This document shows, piece after piece, positions 34,090 through 47,300 of a stretch of DNA of 64,000 nucleotides. The DNA is taken from the NCBI GenBank assembly GCA_021234155.1, contig JAJEKV010000040.1:2829799-2893798 (forward strand). Reading direction: 5' to 3'. Every line of letters begins with the position of its first letter. Position 1 is the first letter of the stretch. A program made the translations under genes and the position numbers. This DNA comes from Isoetes taiwanensis. Taxonomy: Eukaryota > Streptophyta > Lycopodiopsida > Isoetales > Isoetaceae. The notes beneath the pieces are model-generated. The model worked only from the letters and a program-made list of their open reading frames with translations. It had not been told where the DNA came from and did no database searches.

Positions 34090-36239
34090 TCACTTATAAC
34101 AAAGGGGATATGCCATCTGCGTTCAAGGGGTGGCCAAAAACACCCCTGGTATACGGAATTATGAAAGCTAATTTAACCCCTAAAGTATATAGTTTACCCC
34201 AAATAGTGGTGAAAACCCCCCCTAGTAGTAAATATGCCTACGTAAAGTGGTCGAAAAAACCCCCTATAATTAAACTCACATGTTCTGTATGCCCAAAAAA
34301 TGTGAATCCCCTGGGTTTTCCACCCACCATGGTGTATAAGGCTACACAAGTAGACTTGTACGATGACGTGGCGTTGTTGAAGCTGCATCCCTTATTTTGT
34401 AGTTTCTGTTGCTATGGCAAATATGCAAATATATCATGACAAAAACCTTAAAAAATGCAGGCAGGCAGATATAAAAGCCCTTTCAAAAAAAATGCAGACA
34501 TGATATTAGATACTAAACCCAACTAAACATGACACCATTCAAACCTAAATTTATAAGAAATTGAACCAAAAAAAAAATCATACATGGATCCTTCCATATA
34601 GATCTAAAGCTCGGCAGATCCAACGGACGGCTACAATACAACGAAGGAACGGCTACAATACAGCTACTCAGTGGCACCCTCTACTTTGTTCTAGCAGATT
34701 CATTAATTGCTAGAAACACCATTGAACTGCAAGAATATGACCATAATAAAAGATGGAGGGGAAAAAAAAAATCAAAGTTTTGGAAGCACTTGAAGCCGCA
34801 CCTCCTATTTTATTATTTTCGAGCATGTTGAGCTGGTGCAATTCTGGCTTATTAGTCAATGAGATATTGCCACATGCATTCTTTTCAAGAATATCTGGTT
34901 CAAAGATAATTCAAGTTTCTTACTTGCATTCTCAGATCATTACTTCTATTCCAAAATTTTTACTTACATTCCAAGATTTTTACTTGCATTTTAGGATTCT
35001 TACTGCTATTACTTGCATTTTGTCTTACATTCTAGTTCCTTGATTAACTTACAAAAATCTACTTTACTAGTTGGGAAATTGAACCCCGGTGAACGGATGC
35101 CTAATAACAAATCGTGAAAAGAGGATTAATCTATGGGGCATTCTTCATGGGTAGCTCTCATTTGTTAAATCTATGGGGCATTCTTCATGGGTAGCTCTCA
35201 TCTGCTACCTACCTGGCTCTGCTTCATCGCCTCAGTCATGAAAAGGGGATTACAACATGGTTTGTAAAACTCGCAAGTCTGCAGGAGAAAAGCTTACAAA
35301 ACATGAATGTGAAAGAATATCCTAACAGAGAACCGCTTAGCGATGAAATCATAATCTAGCAACAAGAAGCGGCAGAAGCAAATCCTCCAAGAAGATATGT
35401 TGCTTTGAGCTTGCCGAAACTTGTATATCAACAAAATAATGTAAAATACTCTCCTAAAACTTTTCTCCTTTCTACAGCGACAAGGCACCATAATCTTGGA
35501 GGCGCCATGATTACTACCTGCCAGAAAAGACCATCATCAGAAAGCAAGGCTATGGCAATGTAAAAAAAGGGTTATACCATTTAAAACTGCAACCTCTTGC
35601 CCTGCTGCAAGAAATTCCTTCATCTTATAAGTAAACGCTCAAACCTAGATGAACAGAAATGATCATTCAAGTCTTCTTTAGTAGTAGAAAAGCATTATTA
35701 CCTTCGCAGGCTCCTTCTTGAAGCAGCAAGGCACCATGGTCGAAGATCAACGGTAAGATCATCTTCCAGAGGCAAGGCGCCATGGCAGAGGCATCATTGC
35801 CAGGGGCCAGAGCCGGCAGAAAGAGAAGTGCCATAATCAACAGAAAGAGAAGCGCAAAAAGAGGAGGAATAAATGAAGAAAGAATACATTTAAACTACCA
35901 TGTCAGAATTGCACCAGCCACAAACATCAAGTTGTTAAGAATAGTGATCGTATAGATCAATGTAGACATACGGGTGATGTGGCGTATACAAATGAGGTGG
36001 ACTGCCATGTTGGCAATCCATACTAAGAGTCACAATTGTACCCAACAGTCATGCCTATTAGGATGAACAGTCACCATCCATCCTATATGTGTGCTACGTT
36101 GAGAACTATTCTCAACCAGTCATCTCAATATCATTCTCTACAGTTTTGCTATTTTAAGATGGTATTAGAGCTACGGCTCTTGATCTGATCCTGGAAGACC
36201 TGTGGGGGGAGGCTTTAGAAGACCTGGAGAGAATAGGTC
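34090..36239. other. spacer with LTR-like and repeat debris
   Basis: Runs of AAAAACCCCC-type text at 34130-34270 suggest a decayed repeat. A near-identical 43-bp tandem duplication (AATCTATGGGGCATTCTTC..) lies at about 35129-35213. At about 36157-36170 the sequence ATGGTATTAGAGCT resembles a retroelement primer site, with LTR-like sequence before it. No gene is supported. Confidence 0.4.
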
Positions 36240-36501
36240 TTGGGAGAGAAGATGATCATTGCCAAATCAAGAAGGGCTGACGGATTTGCAAGTTTTGCAA
36301 ATCTAATCTATCTATGGATAGCAGGATTCTTGGCAGAAGTGATAAAATTCTTTGAAGAATATGAGGGCTCCGGAAGCCAGAAAGGAGCTTCATTCTCACA
36401 AGAAACGTCTTATGCAGATGTGGGCATATCAAGAAGTGCAAACAATTGCCATGGATATGCTGGAGTTGAGCCAGAGGACCCAAGATTAGATTTTCTCTAC
36501 A

Positions 36502-37422
36502 CTAGTAGGACCCAATATCATTCTCTACAGTAGTAGGAAATCCCAGTTCATCCTTAGCAGTAGGAAATTGGACCCCATTGAATTCTTCTACATGCTGAGC
36601 CTCCATTCTTTGCCATTTTTCAGTCCATGTATCTGCTCTGGCATTATCTGGAACTGGGTTTTCTGCAACAAAATCGTGTTTGAAAGATTCTTCAACTTCT
36701 GCATGATGATTCCATGCATCCAATGCTTCTCTTGCACAACTCTGATTGGTTTTGCCTAGACCCATTTCTGTTTCATATCTGACACTTGCAAAATCCTTCC
36801 CATTTGCTTCCGTCCTTTTGCCTGTATTCTTGATCGAATCAATCAGCCCATTATGCTGTAATCTATCGACTAGCATCTGCCTTTCTTCTCTGGGTATGGC
36901 CAAGATTCCAGATTGAGTTTCATCTTGGCATTCTGCCATAGGCTTCTGAAGCATAGGGCACATTTCTGATCCCTTACGATCATTATGATCGTCTCTTTGC
37001 ATACCAATAAAGCCACAATGGGTCTTTTCTTCTGGAATGATTGTTGCTACTGTGTTTACTCCGGCCTTCCAGCATTCAGGCTCAACGCTGCCATCAACAG
37101 GCCTCTGGAGTCCATCGTTCAGCGGCACTGTGTCTGGAGGAAATTGGTTTTTCCCTGATAAGTTTTCTTCATAGGTTTGCTGAATAGAGTCGACTGCGGT
37201 ATATCTTGGCGTTTGTTCAACAACCGATTCTTGGAACAACCCTTTTAAATTAGCATTGCCTGCTTCAACCATCTCCAATGGCGGTACCCACTGATCTGTC
37301 TAGGCATCAGTTTCTCTGTGATTTTCCCCTTTGTATGCTCCTTCAATAACTCCGGTAGCCAAAACTGAATTTGCTTGGTTATCTGGATGAATCTTAACTC
37401 CATTTCTAAAGATTGCTTCCAT
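36502..37422 (-). pseudogene. Hypothetical protein gene interrupted by one stop
   Basis: From an ATG at 37420-37422 the frame reads MEAIFRNGVKIHPDNQANSV and continues to an in-frame TAG at 37300-37302, then DQWVPPLEMVEAG and on to 36502 without further stops (about 306 codons in all). The sequence is hydrophilic and contains REERQMLVDRLQHNGLIDSI and ADTWTEKWQRMEAQHVEE, which may form helices. I recognise no domain. It lies divergently upstream of the kinesin gene, with the E5 element between. It is either a gene inactivated by a single C-to-T change, a gene with an intron skipping the stop, or chance; the length makes chance unlikely. Confidence 0.5.
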
Positions 37423-37574
37423 TTTCTCTCTGCTGGGTGTTGCATATTTCTATATTGTTCTGTGTTGCGCAAGCTACAAATGTCAGGCTGGCTGAAATTT
37501 TTAGTGGGTAATATGGAAGTGCATTGCTTTGTTCTAGTGTGATAACGTTTCTGTTCTTTGTTGCCATGTATGTG

Positions 37575-38445
37575 TACAATATGGTATTTGGGTCACGATT
37601 TTTTCCTTTCGGTTAATTTCGTGCTGCCACGTGGCAGAGGATTCCATTGCAGAATGGTAGTTGAGTCTACCATTCCGCATCTTCAGTTTCTAGCCGGTTT
37701 CTTGCTCTGTTAGCCGGTAATCTTTTGTTTCTTGCTCTGTTACCAAACCTCTGTTTCTTGCCATAGCGTCTCCTATTCATATCCTCCTGTGCCTTAGCTT
37801 GCATGGCTGTCGGAGAAGAGAAAGTAATGGGACGGCTTGTATGTCTTGCAATACGGAACACTACAGGCATAAGCTTCAGAAAACAGAGCTTCACCGGAGC
37901 TTCAGAATGAATATCCATAAAACGGAGCTTCAAAAAACAGAGCTTCAGATAACAAGCTTTACATAAATCCATAAAACGGAGCTTCAGAAAACAGATTTTT
38001 ACAGGAGCTTCAAAACGAAAATCCACAAAAGACCTGAGATTTACCGGAGCTTCAAATGGCCATAGCTTCTAGACCTAAACTTTACTGGAGCTTCAGACGG
38101 CCATAGCTTCTAGACCGGAGCTTTACCAAAGCTTCAGACGGCCACAACTTCAGTGGCGACATCCTGCTTAGCGCCGTCGCTGATGGAGCTCAAAAATTTA
38201 GTTAATGCATGCTGTTGCTTGACGCCATCGCTGCCAGAGCTTGAAATTGACTGGCGGCCAAAGAGGTTGAGAAAAAATCGCTCCCCAAATACCATATTGT
38301 GGGTTCATGCTATTTGGTCTGCCATTCTGGCATGTACCGGTGACCTGCTCCCGGCTAACGTCGGTCGCGGGACCCCACCGGTACATGCCAGAATGGCATC
38401 CCAAATACCATGAACCCATACATGTACACATATGGGGAGCACATT
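37575..38445. mobile_element. Fold-back/array element, copy E5
   Basis: Same order as E1. Outer end near 37580-37600 (CAATATGGTATTTGGGTC); palindrome TGCCACGTGGCA at 37625-37636; hairpin GAATGGTAG..CTACCATTC at 37652-37675; a long array of GGAGCTTCA units at about 37880-38160 with CCATAGCTTCTAGACC repeated; fold-back arms at about 38279-38344 and 38375-38440 (GGTTCATG, TATTTGG, TGCCATTCTGGCATGTACCG pairing). The array gives short open frames on both strands that I do not consider genes. Confidence 0.65.
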
Positions 38446-38835
38446 TTTATACACTAGAATGTGCATATCTCTTGATTTAAGATATTCTTGGTATTATCTT
38501 GGAATCAATGATCGAAGAAGGCCCTATTTTTCCTTCCTATTTTGGACATACGATTAAAAAAAAAAATATCATACCTTCTTTATCCACCACGAAAAAAATA
38601 CATGTGAAACAGAAAAGCTATTTTCAAAATTTGTAGGGCCCTTTTTAACGGATCTATTCCTCGGCTCCATTTTTTCATTTTTTGAACTGCTCTACTCTTG
38701 TTGCTTCTTCGGTCAGATCTGTCACTTTGGCACAGCGCCATAGCTCCTAATTGTGAAGCTTTAAGGCACTCTGCCTTTCTAATCTGTTCTTTGATTCGGC
38801 ATTTTGTAACACCCATTTTACGCCCTTGGTCTGGA

Positions 38836-41800
38836 ATGTGGTCGCTTCGGACCGTTCCTTCTTCTGAAGCAGAAGGTATGCACTTTTACTTAATTTGATT
38901 GTTTATTCTTCTAGAATTAAGTAGATTTAAGCTTTTGTATGTCGTTTGATTGATTGTTTTAGGCGATTCCTTTGGCCGGAAACGTAACACGCCTTGGGAT
39001 GTTGCCGGAGTGTCATGGAGCCCTGTAAGCATGCCAAAAAGAGGTGCAGTTTCTTTTCTTTGAATTGATCTTCAGGATTTTATGAACTGCGATGCGATCT
39101 TGAGATATTTCCACTTGAACGTGACAACAGAGAAATTGGAAGCTCTTGATTCTGAATCTCAATCATTATACAACGAAAGCGATGATTCTGTAAGGGTTGA
39201 TGGCAGTCCTTTAACTGAGAACCTGTTAAGTGAGAACCTGATTCCAGATAATATTCATGAACATCACGCCCAGGATGAACACAGTTTGAGGAATACGGAA
39301 AATGATGAGGCAGCAAATGGGCTTGAAAAAGTGGAGCAGGATGTGCAGAATCAAATCCTATCAAAGCATTTGGCTTCTCCTTATGGTAATGATGTTGATG
39401 AAATTGGATCCCAAACGACCAGGGATATTAAGTTATCATGTAGAGAACTTGAAATTAGTTTGTCTTCTCTTACCGTCGGAAAAGAGTCTGATCGGGATCG
39501 GAATCATGAGCATTTTAGGGGCTGCATTTTGAAAAATGAAAGTGAATCCGTATTATCGAAGATGGTGAAGGAGCTTACTATATCTCCAAACATTGGTACT
39601 TCTAACGATGGGTCTGAGAGTAAATCCATGGAGAACTGCGAACAAGTTTGCCTTTCGCTAAAAGTGGCTTCTAAGAACGAGCTTTCAGAGCAAAGTGCAG
39701 ATGATAATTGCAAGTTTGGAACACTAGAACGCCTGGATGCTAACGTAACAGCAAAGATGCCTGGCGCATGCAATAAATTTCTAGATCCTGACTTTGTTGA
39801 GTGTGGCAGCCCAATTTGTGAATTGTCCTGCATTGATGTTAAGGTGGCTGAACAGGATAAGGGCAAACGCTTATCTGCAAATATAAATTCAGAGAGGTGT
39901 AGCGATTCTTCCATCAATAGCACCGATGTGGATCAGGGTAACGATATTAACACAGGCTTCATAGCTCTGAACAATTCCAATGAAGTTGGAGAAGAGCAAT
40001 CTTCAACGTTTCACCCAGGCATGGAAAAAACAACGCCATTGGATTCTGCTTTGGCTGTAAATCCTGGAGACGACATCCCGGAAAAGGATGTTACTACAGA
40101 TCTCTTCCAGGCTTTGCATGATACTCCAACACAACTGAGCGAAGGGGGCAGGGAAACTTTGATTGGAAAGAAACAAATTTCGTTTGCTGATGAGCATGGA
40201 AACGATTTGTTTAGTTTTGATTTTAAAACAAATTTGTCCATGGAAAATGAAAGTGAGGCAGAAGATCCAGACACTCCTGTACTTTTGAGGACAAGCTTAC
40301 AACTATACAAGGGGTGCCAAACACTAAAGTTTTCACCAGGTAAATTTCAAGGTGAAATTAAACTCTTGGTAGTTACCTTTAGTAATTATTGATTGCTTTG
40401 TTTTAAATGTTCCAGATGAAGTTGCTCTTGCCATCAATGCTGGTGGATCAGCATTACAAGAGACTTCATTTGGTATAGGGTTTTCAGAAGATAAATACTT
40501 TTCAGGTGGCGATGTGCTCAGAACTGCTGAAGATATAATTGATGCACAGGAAAGCAATCTATATCAGACTGCAAGATATGGTGATGTGACCTATACAATT
40601 AGAGACCTTCCAATTGGAGAGTACTATGTGGATCTTCATTTTGCTGAAATAGTTTTTACAAATGGGCCACCTGGAATGCGTGTTTTTGATGTTTATCTTC
40701 AACGACAGAAGGTAATGCCCATAAGAATCATATACCATGAGCTTCATCTAACTTCTTGCTGTTTTCTGCAGATTGTAACTGAGCTCGATGTGTATGACCA
40801 AGTTGGTTCGAACAGGCCCTTAATTTTATCTAATGCACGTGCTTCGGTCAAGGATGGCATACTAACTCTAGCATTAAGAGGTGTAATCGGAAGCCCTACC
40901 ATATCTGCTATATGTATTCATTCTGCACCACAAATGGGTATGGCTTTGTATGCAACTTATTGGACCATTGGTTATTTTAAAAATCCACTCAGTTGGAGTA
41001 ACAAGCCTTACTTGAAATTTAGGTTCGTGTTTGAGTTCAATACCTCAAAAAGAGAAGAATGATACGCCTGGGACCCTCACGGATTTAGTTGATGGTGTTC
41101 CCATATATGGGAGAAAAATGTCAGAAGGCAAGTCTTGCCACCAGCGGGTACGTAAGAAATGTTTTTCCTTCTTGTAAAAGGTAGATTTTAATTTTGGTCT
41201 ACATGTTCAGATAAGGATGAAGGCTCGGAAATGTGTGAAAGACTACGAAGTAAAAATGTCTGAGTTGAAAAATGAATGCCATCAGGCATGGACTGCAGCC
41301 GAGGGATCATATCGTGAAATTGAGAAGTTACGCTATGAACTGCAGTTTAAGTCACTAACTGCCGATACACTTGGTAATATTCTAAAGGCAATTCACTTTC
41401 TAGATTTAAGTTGGTTTGATCATTTCACTTTGTAGATGATTACTATTACCTATAAGTTGCTTTGACCATGGGTTCCCTATTCTTACAGCAAATGCTGTAG
41501 AAGAACAACTGATGGAGCTCAGAGACCTTAGAGATAAAGAAGATGCTGATAGAAAAATGTGGGCTGCATCGATATCTCAAATGCAAAAAGAAGTCCAGGT
41601 TAGTGTCTTCATTCTGGTGCTTTACAGTGTCCTTTCTTATTACAGTTTTCTGAAACATAAATGCTGGTTCAGAAATTGAAAGAAACATTTGATGTTCTAT
41701 CGAGAGACACAAAAGAATGGATATATTCCTTTCCAGATTCCAAAGGCATGATTGCAGCAGTGCAGGCCCTAGGTAAGTTCTGTATTTAGGGCTAGATGAA

Positions 41801-44724
41801 ATGCTGCTTAGATTTTTCTAATCTAGTTATTTGACAGTGAATGAGCATCAGGATCTGAAAAAACGATATCAGGAGGAAAGTCAAGAACGTAAAACACTTT
41901 ATAACAAGGTTATTGAGCTTCGAGGTATTACTTTCTTATCTCATATGAACGGAAGTAAATGTTTGGTTATAATGTGCAATGTTATATTGGATCTTGCAGG
42001 GAATGTCAGAGTTTACTGTAGATGTAGACCACTCAGCATATCTGAATCTGCAAATGGTGGTATATCCGTTGTGGACTTCGACTCATCAAGACAAAACGAG
42101 CTTACTGTTCGACAAGCCAGTAATTCAAAGAAGCATTTCAAATTTGACCGTGTCTTTACACCAGAAGATGACCAATGTAGGGCAGCGTAGTTGCATCTTA
42201 CTTTTATAACAAATTCTTTTACCAGAACTAACCTACTTATTTTGGGCCTGGACATCCAGCCAACGTGTTTGCAGACACTGCACCTGTCGTTACTTCTGTC
42301 TTGGATGGCTATAATGTCTGCATCTTTGCTTATGGCCAAACGGGGACAGGGAAAACCTTCACCATGGAAGGTACACCAATGAACCGAGGAGTAAACTATC
42401 GGACTCTAGAAGAGTTGTTTCGTATAGCTGGTCAACGGAAAACAGAAGTCAAATATGAGATCTATGTGAGTGTCTTAGAGGTTTACAACGAACAGATACG
42501 TGACCTGCTTTCCCCATCTGTTGCGGGACAACCTATCAAGAAGTAAGTTGTTAAAATATTGAAATATGGAGCATTTTATTTTCAGAATATGCACTAACTC
42601 TCGTGATGGTTTTAAGGTTGGAAGTAAAGCAGGTCCCTGAAGGAGGTCAACATGTCCCAGGTCTGGAAGAAGCTCGAGTGCACAGCATGAGTGAAGTTTG
42701 GCAAGTACTTCAAACTGGAAGTGCAGCAAGGGCTGTTGGAGCCACCAATGCCAATGAACACAGCAGTCGTTCTCATTGGTTGGTCTCTTTTTGTATCAAA
42801 TTTTGTTCTGATACTAATGCTGTCTCTGAACTTGTTTTTATGTTGGTAGCATGTTATGTGTTAAGGTTAAGGGTGAAGATTTAGCTTCTGGAGAGTGTAC
42901 ACGAAGTAAATTGTGGCTCGTTGACCTTGCTGGGAGTGAAAGGGTGGCAAAAAGTGATGTACAAGGAGAGCGACTAAAAGAAGCACAAAACATCAATAAA
43001 TCCCTCTCTGCTTTGGGCGATGTCATCCATGCACTAACGACCAAGAGCAATCATGTTCCTTATAGGTATTTGTTTTTATAGTTCTGCTCGAAATATTATC
43101 ACATTTTCCAATTGATATTTGCTGAAGCTTGTCTGTATGAGAGGAAATCAATGTTAATGTATTTACATTCTTATCTATAATGGGCTTTACAGGAACTCGA
43201 AATTAACACATTTGCTGCAAGACTCGCTTGGTTAGTTTGCTATATCACATTCATTCCAGTTATAGTCTGTTTTAACTGTGAATCTCATTGGAACCTACAG
43301 GAGGTGAATCCAAGACACTCATGTTTGTTCAGATAAGTCCAAATGAGGCAGACGTGGGAGAAACACTCTGTTCGTTGAATTTTGCCAGTAGAGTACGTGG
43401 TGTAGAACTGGGCCCTGCTCGTAAGCAGATGGATTTTACAGAACTAGCAAAGAGCAAACAAGTGGTCAGTTTCTCTGCAATGATGATTCGTGTTTTGATT
43501 AAAATATCCAGTTACTAAACTGAAAACATTTGACATCTCAGGCAGAGAAAGCCAAGCAGGATGGGAAGAAGCTTGAGGAAGCCCTTAAGAGCATGGAAAG
43601 CAAACTCAAAGACAAAGAATACGTTTATCATAATCTTGAGGAGAAGGTGTGGAGAGGGGGAGATACCATTTATGTTACGACAAAGTCCATTGCTTCTTAA
43701 TGATTCATCTGTGTACTATTCTGTGCAGGTAAAAGAAAGGGAAAAAACAGTAGCCAAACTTGAATTACAACTTGAAGCTGAAAGAAAGGCACGGCTTTTA
43801 GCTGAAGCATCCTTGAAAGAAAAGAGTCTGAAGCTTGCTGAAAAACATACTAATGAAACCAAGTGGGAAATGAGTAACAGAGCAGATGCTGAAGAAGCTT
43901 TAGAGGCAGCTTTCAAGTCTGCTGCTGCATTTCAGGGGAAAGAGAGAGAGTATAGCAAGAGGCCCCCTCTGCAAGAAAAAGTGCTATCTAACGAGACCAA
44001 GCTACCAGAAAAGAATGACAATACAAAGCTTACCTATGTAGATAGTTTCCAGAACGAAAATGTAGACCCTCAACAGCGAATTGACTTAGCTGAATCAGCA
44101 GCTTTGAAGCAATTGGCTCATGGAAGAATGAAATTCGTGGCATCAAGATTTAATTCCCCTCCATTGATGAAGACCTTTACACGCAGAACTGGACGTGCAT
44201 CTACATGTGGAGTGATCCGCAGAACATCTCTTGTTCCTGGATCCATTATTAAGAATCCTCCAGCAACCATGCAGAAAGGGAAGGTAAACTTTGCAACAAA
44301 CCTAGAATCTACTGCAGTAGATACTGTGAATTCGGTGCAGAAAGAGAGGGAAAACATTTTTAGGAAGCTGGAGTCGGCTACAATTGGACCTCTTCAAGAA
44401 CTTGGTGCTCAGACAATTCAAGAAACAACGCCAATGAATTGGAAAGGAACATTGGCTAGGTTTAGGGCACACAGGAGGGTGCATTTTAGCTCTCCATTGC
44501 TCCGTTCTAGAGAAAGACTTGAGGATTCGAAAAGGAAGGAAATGGTGGGGGAACATGGTGGTGGTGAAGCAAAGGCTCCTACAAGCAGGATGAGAAGGGT
44601 GAGCCTTGTTTCCAGATCTTGGAGCAGACAGCCGGGTGGCGCTGTTATTGGGCCTCAAAGAGTGCTCAGTAATCGCAATTCCTCCAAGCTGCACCAGAGA
44701 GAACGTGCATGGAACAAGTGTTGA
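38836..44724 (+). CDS. Kinesin-14 with malectin domain
   Basis: Eighteen exons join in frame: 38836-38875, 38963-39024, 39076-40339, 40416-40711, 40772-40937, 41023-41147, 41211-41373, 41489-41598, 41673-41772, 41838-41924, 42000-42176, 42260-42542, 42617-42778, 42850-43065, 43193-43230, 43301-43464, 43542-43646, 43729-44724; total 4554 nt, 1517 residues. All introns are GT..AG. Residues 1-450 are acidic and disordered. About 455-625 form a malectin/di-glucose-binding domain ([39 protein letters not shown]). Coiled coil at about 660-800 leads to the motor: [11 protein letters not shown] neck junction, P-loop GQTGTGKT near 889-896, switch I NEHSSRSH, switch II DLAGSE near 1037-1042, HVPYRNSKLT. 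A C-terminal coiled coil and basic tail follow. This matches the plant malectin-kinesin class (Arabidopsis MDKIN type): minus-end-directed microtubule motors. The exact first exon is inferred. Confidence 0.93.
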
Positions 44725-45639
44725 CCCTGTGCTAATAACTTTTTGCTGCATCATTTCACATTTTGTGAAATTGGCTCACTCTCACGCTTGTCATGTAATT
44801 CGTGTTGATCATGTACCATATTCCCTTCCATAGTCACAGACATGGTTTTTGCTGCTTCTTCCTATCTTTATCTATCTTTATCCTTCCTCAGGATGCTGGA
44901 GTTTTGCATTAGTAGTCAGTTTTAGTGGTTGCCACAGAACATTCACAAAAGTTAAACCTCCTCTATCACGAAACTGCTGTTCATAAGTATAGAGCAACTT
45001 TTTACCCATTTTCATACTCCTTAGATGAGAATAAATATACATTCATTGGCCATTATTGTGCAGTTCGGTTGTAGTGTTGTGCTTCAAGATTATAGCAAGT
45101 TTATTAAAATGCACCACAATAATACGCCTCTTATGATGATCTTTGTCTTAGTTAAGAAAAATATGGAATTCAAATAGCTAAGGGTCTAATTATAGGTCTG
45201 GGAGTTTTAGGGTTTCGACCTGCAATTTTCATGTTATCCCATTATTTAAAGCATTAGTATTTGCTGGATTAAAATATTTGATTCCTTTAGACAAAATTCA
45301 TTGCCACCACTCATACAGTGTGCGGGAGGGCCGAGCTAAATTTTAGCTAGGGGCCCAGGCGCACTCTGTGAGGAGTCACTTCTGTTTTACTCTATTTGAT
45401 ATTTTCTAGACACTTTCTTAGGGGTATGATATGTTTTCCTAGCTTAAAATCAGATTCTAAGCTGCCTTATGCTATCAGATTATTCTAATTATGCATCTTT
45501 CTGGGTAAATCATGGTTAGCTAAGGGTCCAGGCGCACTTTGTGAGAGGATCACTCTCTGATGGCCAAAATTTTTAGGTTTCTTTAGGTTTTTTTTTTTGG
45601 TTTTATATAATTATACTTCTGCTAACTATTCTTAGCTTA
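44725..45639. other. 3' flank of the kinesin gene
   Basis: Probable 3' untranslated region and spacer. Two diverged copies of a block containing CCAGGCGCACTYTGTGAG lie near 45353-45372 and 45526-45544. No gene is seen. Confidence 0.4.
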
Positions 45640-47300
45640 GCTTATTACTTCTAAGGTGAGAAAAAAATTTTCCGCTTTTTGAGGCTCCTGCTTGGGTTGC
45701 CATCCCCAAGACTGAAGATCTAGACTGTTAGTACTACTAGAGGGTTGGCAGGTGCTCGATCTTGGTCGACCAAGATCATAGCTCGGATACCACTGTGATG
45801 TCCCCTGCTCGTATACGATGCTCCCATCATATAGGAACCCCGAGTTCATCCCTCTATCAACGCACATGCCGACAGAGGCCGTCCACCTAGCATCGCACCC
45901 TTGCTATCTGACAAGGAATCGATGGGGAAGAAGGGACGTACCCGTCTCCCTCGGGATCGTCCTAGCTACAAAAGGGTAAATAAACATGAGCACATAAATT
46001 AAATACACATAGTTCCACCTCGAAGGGTGGCTCACCATAGCATACGTCTGTAACAACAACATCAGTACTATCATCATAAGGGAGATCCTACCTATGACTC
46101 AGACTCAAGGAGTTTGACTGACGACTTGGATTTCCAGAGATCAAAGTAGACATAGTTCATAACAATAGACTTGGTTGGCATAGAACATAGTCGTTCCATC
46201 TGCCCCTCTTGTGCACACTTTGCAGAATAGGCTAATAAGTCTTGGAACTGGACCGTAGCCTGCCGGGTGCATAGCCAAAGGGGCTACTCCTAGGTTGCAT
46301 CTCCCCAGTCTTGATGAGGCAGGAGGAGATCACTTCCTCCAAAGACATACATGCCCATCACAAGCTGCTAGAGAGCTACTGCTCGTCTACGACTTGAACT
46401 CTATTGAAGGTGACGTATCACCCAAGAGGTGCCGAGCCCATGCCTGCCCACACTCAGTGGCAAACCATCAGGCCTAGCCTGCTAAGATCCCCGGTAGGCT
46501 TTACACATCAGAGGGATCAATCTGTAATGGGACATGTCCTTCTTATCTGCCGGTCTAGCCCCGCCACCCACAGCCAGGCGGGCTGCGCAGGCCGCATTAA
46601 TTGGGAATTAATAAGGCTATCTAGGTACATCATCTACTAAGGCTTTCAGGGTCTCTAACCCCCTTCTCAATATACAGGAGTGCGCATAGAATAGAACATC
46701 ATCATCCATAGAACTGAAATATAGAATAACATCTAATCTATATCTAAACATACATGGTTAGGTTCCTTTGTTAGGGCTTTTGATCTCAGAATCTATAAGG
46801 CCTCTAAGGCTAGTCTAACATATTAATTCAACTTATTGCCAGACTGGAAGTCCGCATTGCACAACAGAATAACCATTTACCTGATCCCTGGCTTGCTCCT
46901 GCTCCTCGAAAAGCATCCATGCTCCTGCTCGGACTGAAGGCGACTGAATCTGGAAGGTCTTTTGTGCAAAGCCGACTTGGCGGCATCTGGCAATGCAGAA
47001 TGGTGCTAGCACTTGGCCGGAATAGCTCTTGGAAGCTGAAATGCGAAAAGGGAAAAAGGGTTTACGGTTTCCATTTGGTTCTTTTTACATGACCCTTTTA
47101 GGGTTAGGGCTAAAAACTCATGGGGTTTTTGCCATGTGGCAAAAAGAGTTAAATGCACATTAAAAGACATGTACAAACTAAGAAATTACCCCCTAGGATA
47201 TAACCATTTACGATCTCTAAGTACATGTCGTCAAGGCGACATGCACGAGTGGCGTGGCAATATAATATATGTATTCATACCGTATATTGTGCTGGAATGT
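45640..47300 (-). mobile_element. Family A LTR, minus orientation, with primer site
   Basis: On the minus strand the LTR ends CATCACA at 45794, and a primer site TGGTATCCGAGC occupies 45792-45781, one base away as in the plus-strand copy. About 140 bp of internal sequence remain below it. Moving up the plus strand, the order of shared blocks matches the other family A copies (CATCTCCCCAGTC near 46298; GGCCGCATTAATTGGG near 46590; CTCTAACCCCCTTCTC near 46652; TAGGGTTAGGGCT near 47098). The outer end is not clear and lies somewhere between about 47160 and 47480. Confidence 0.6.
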
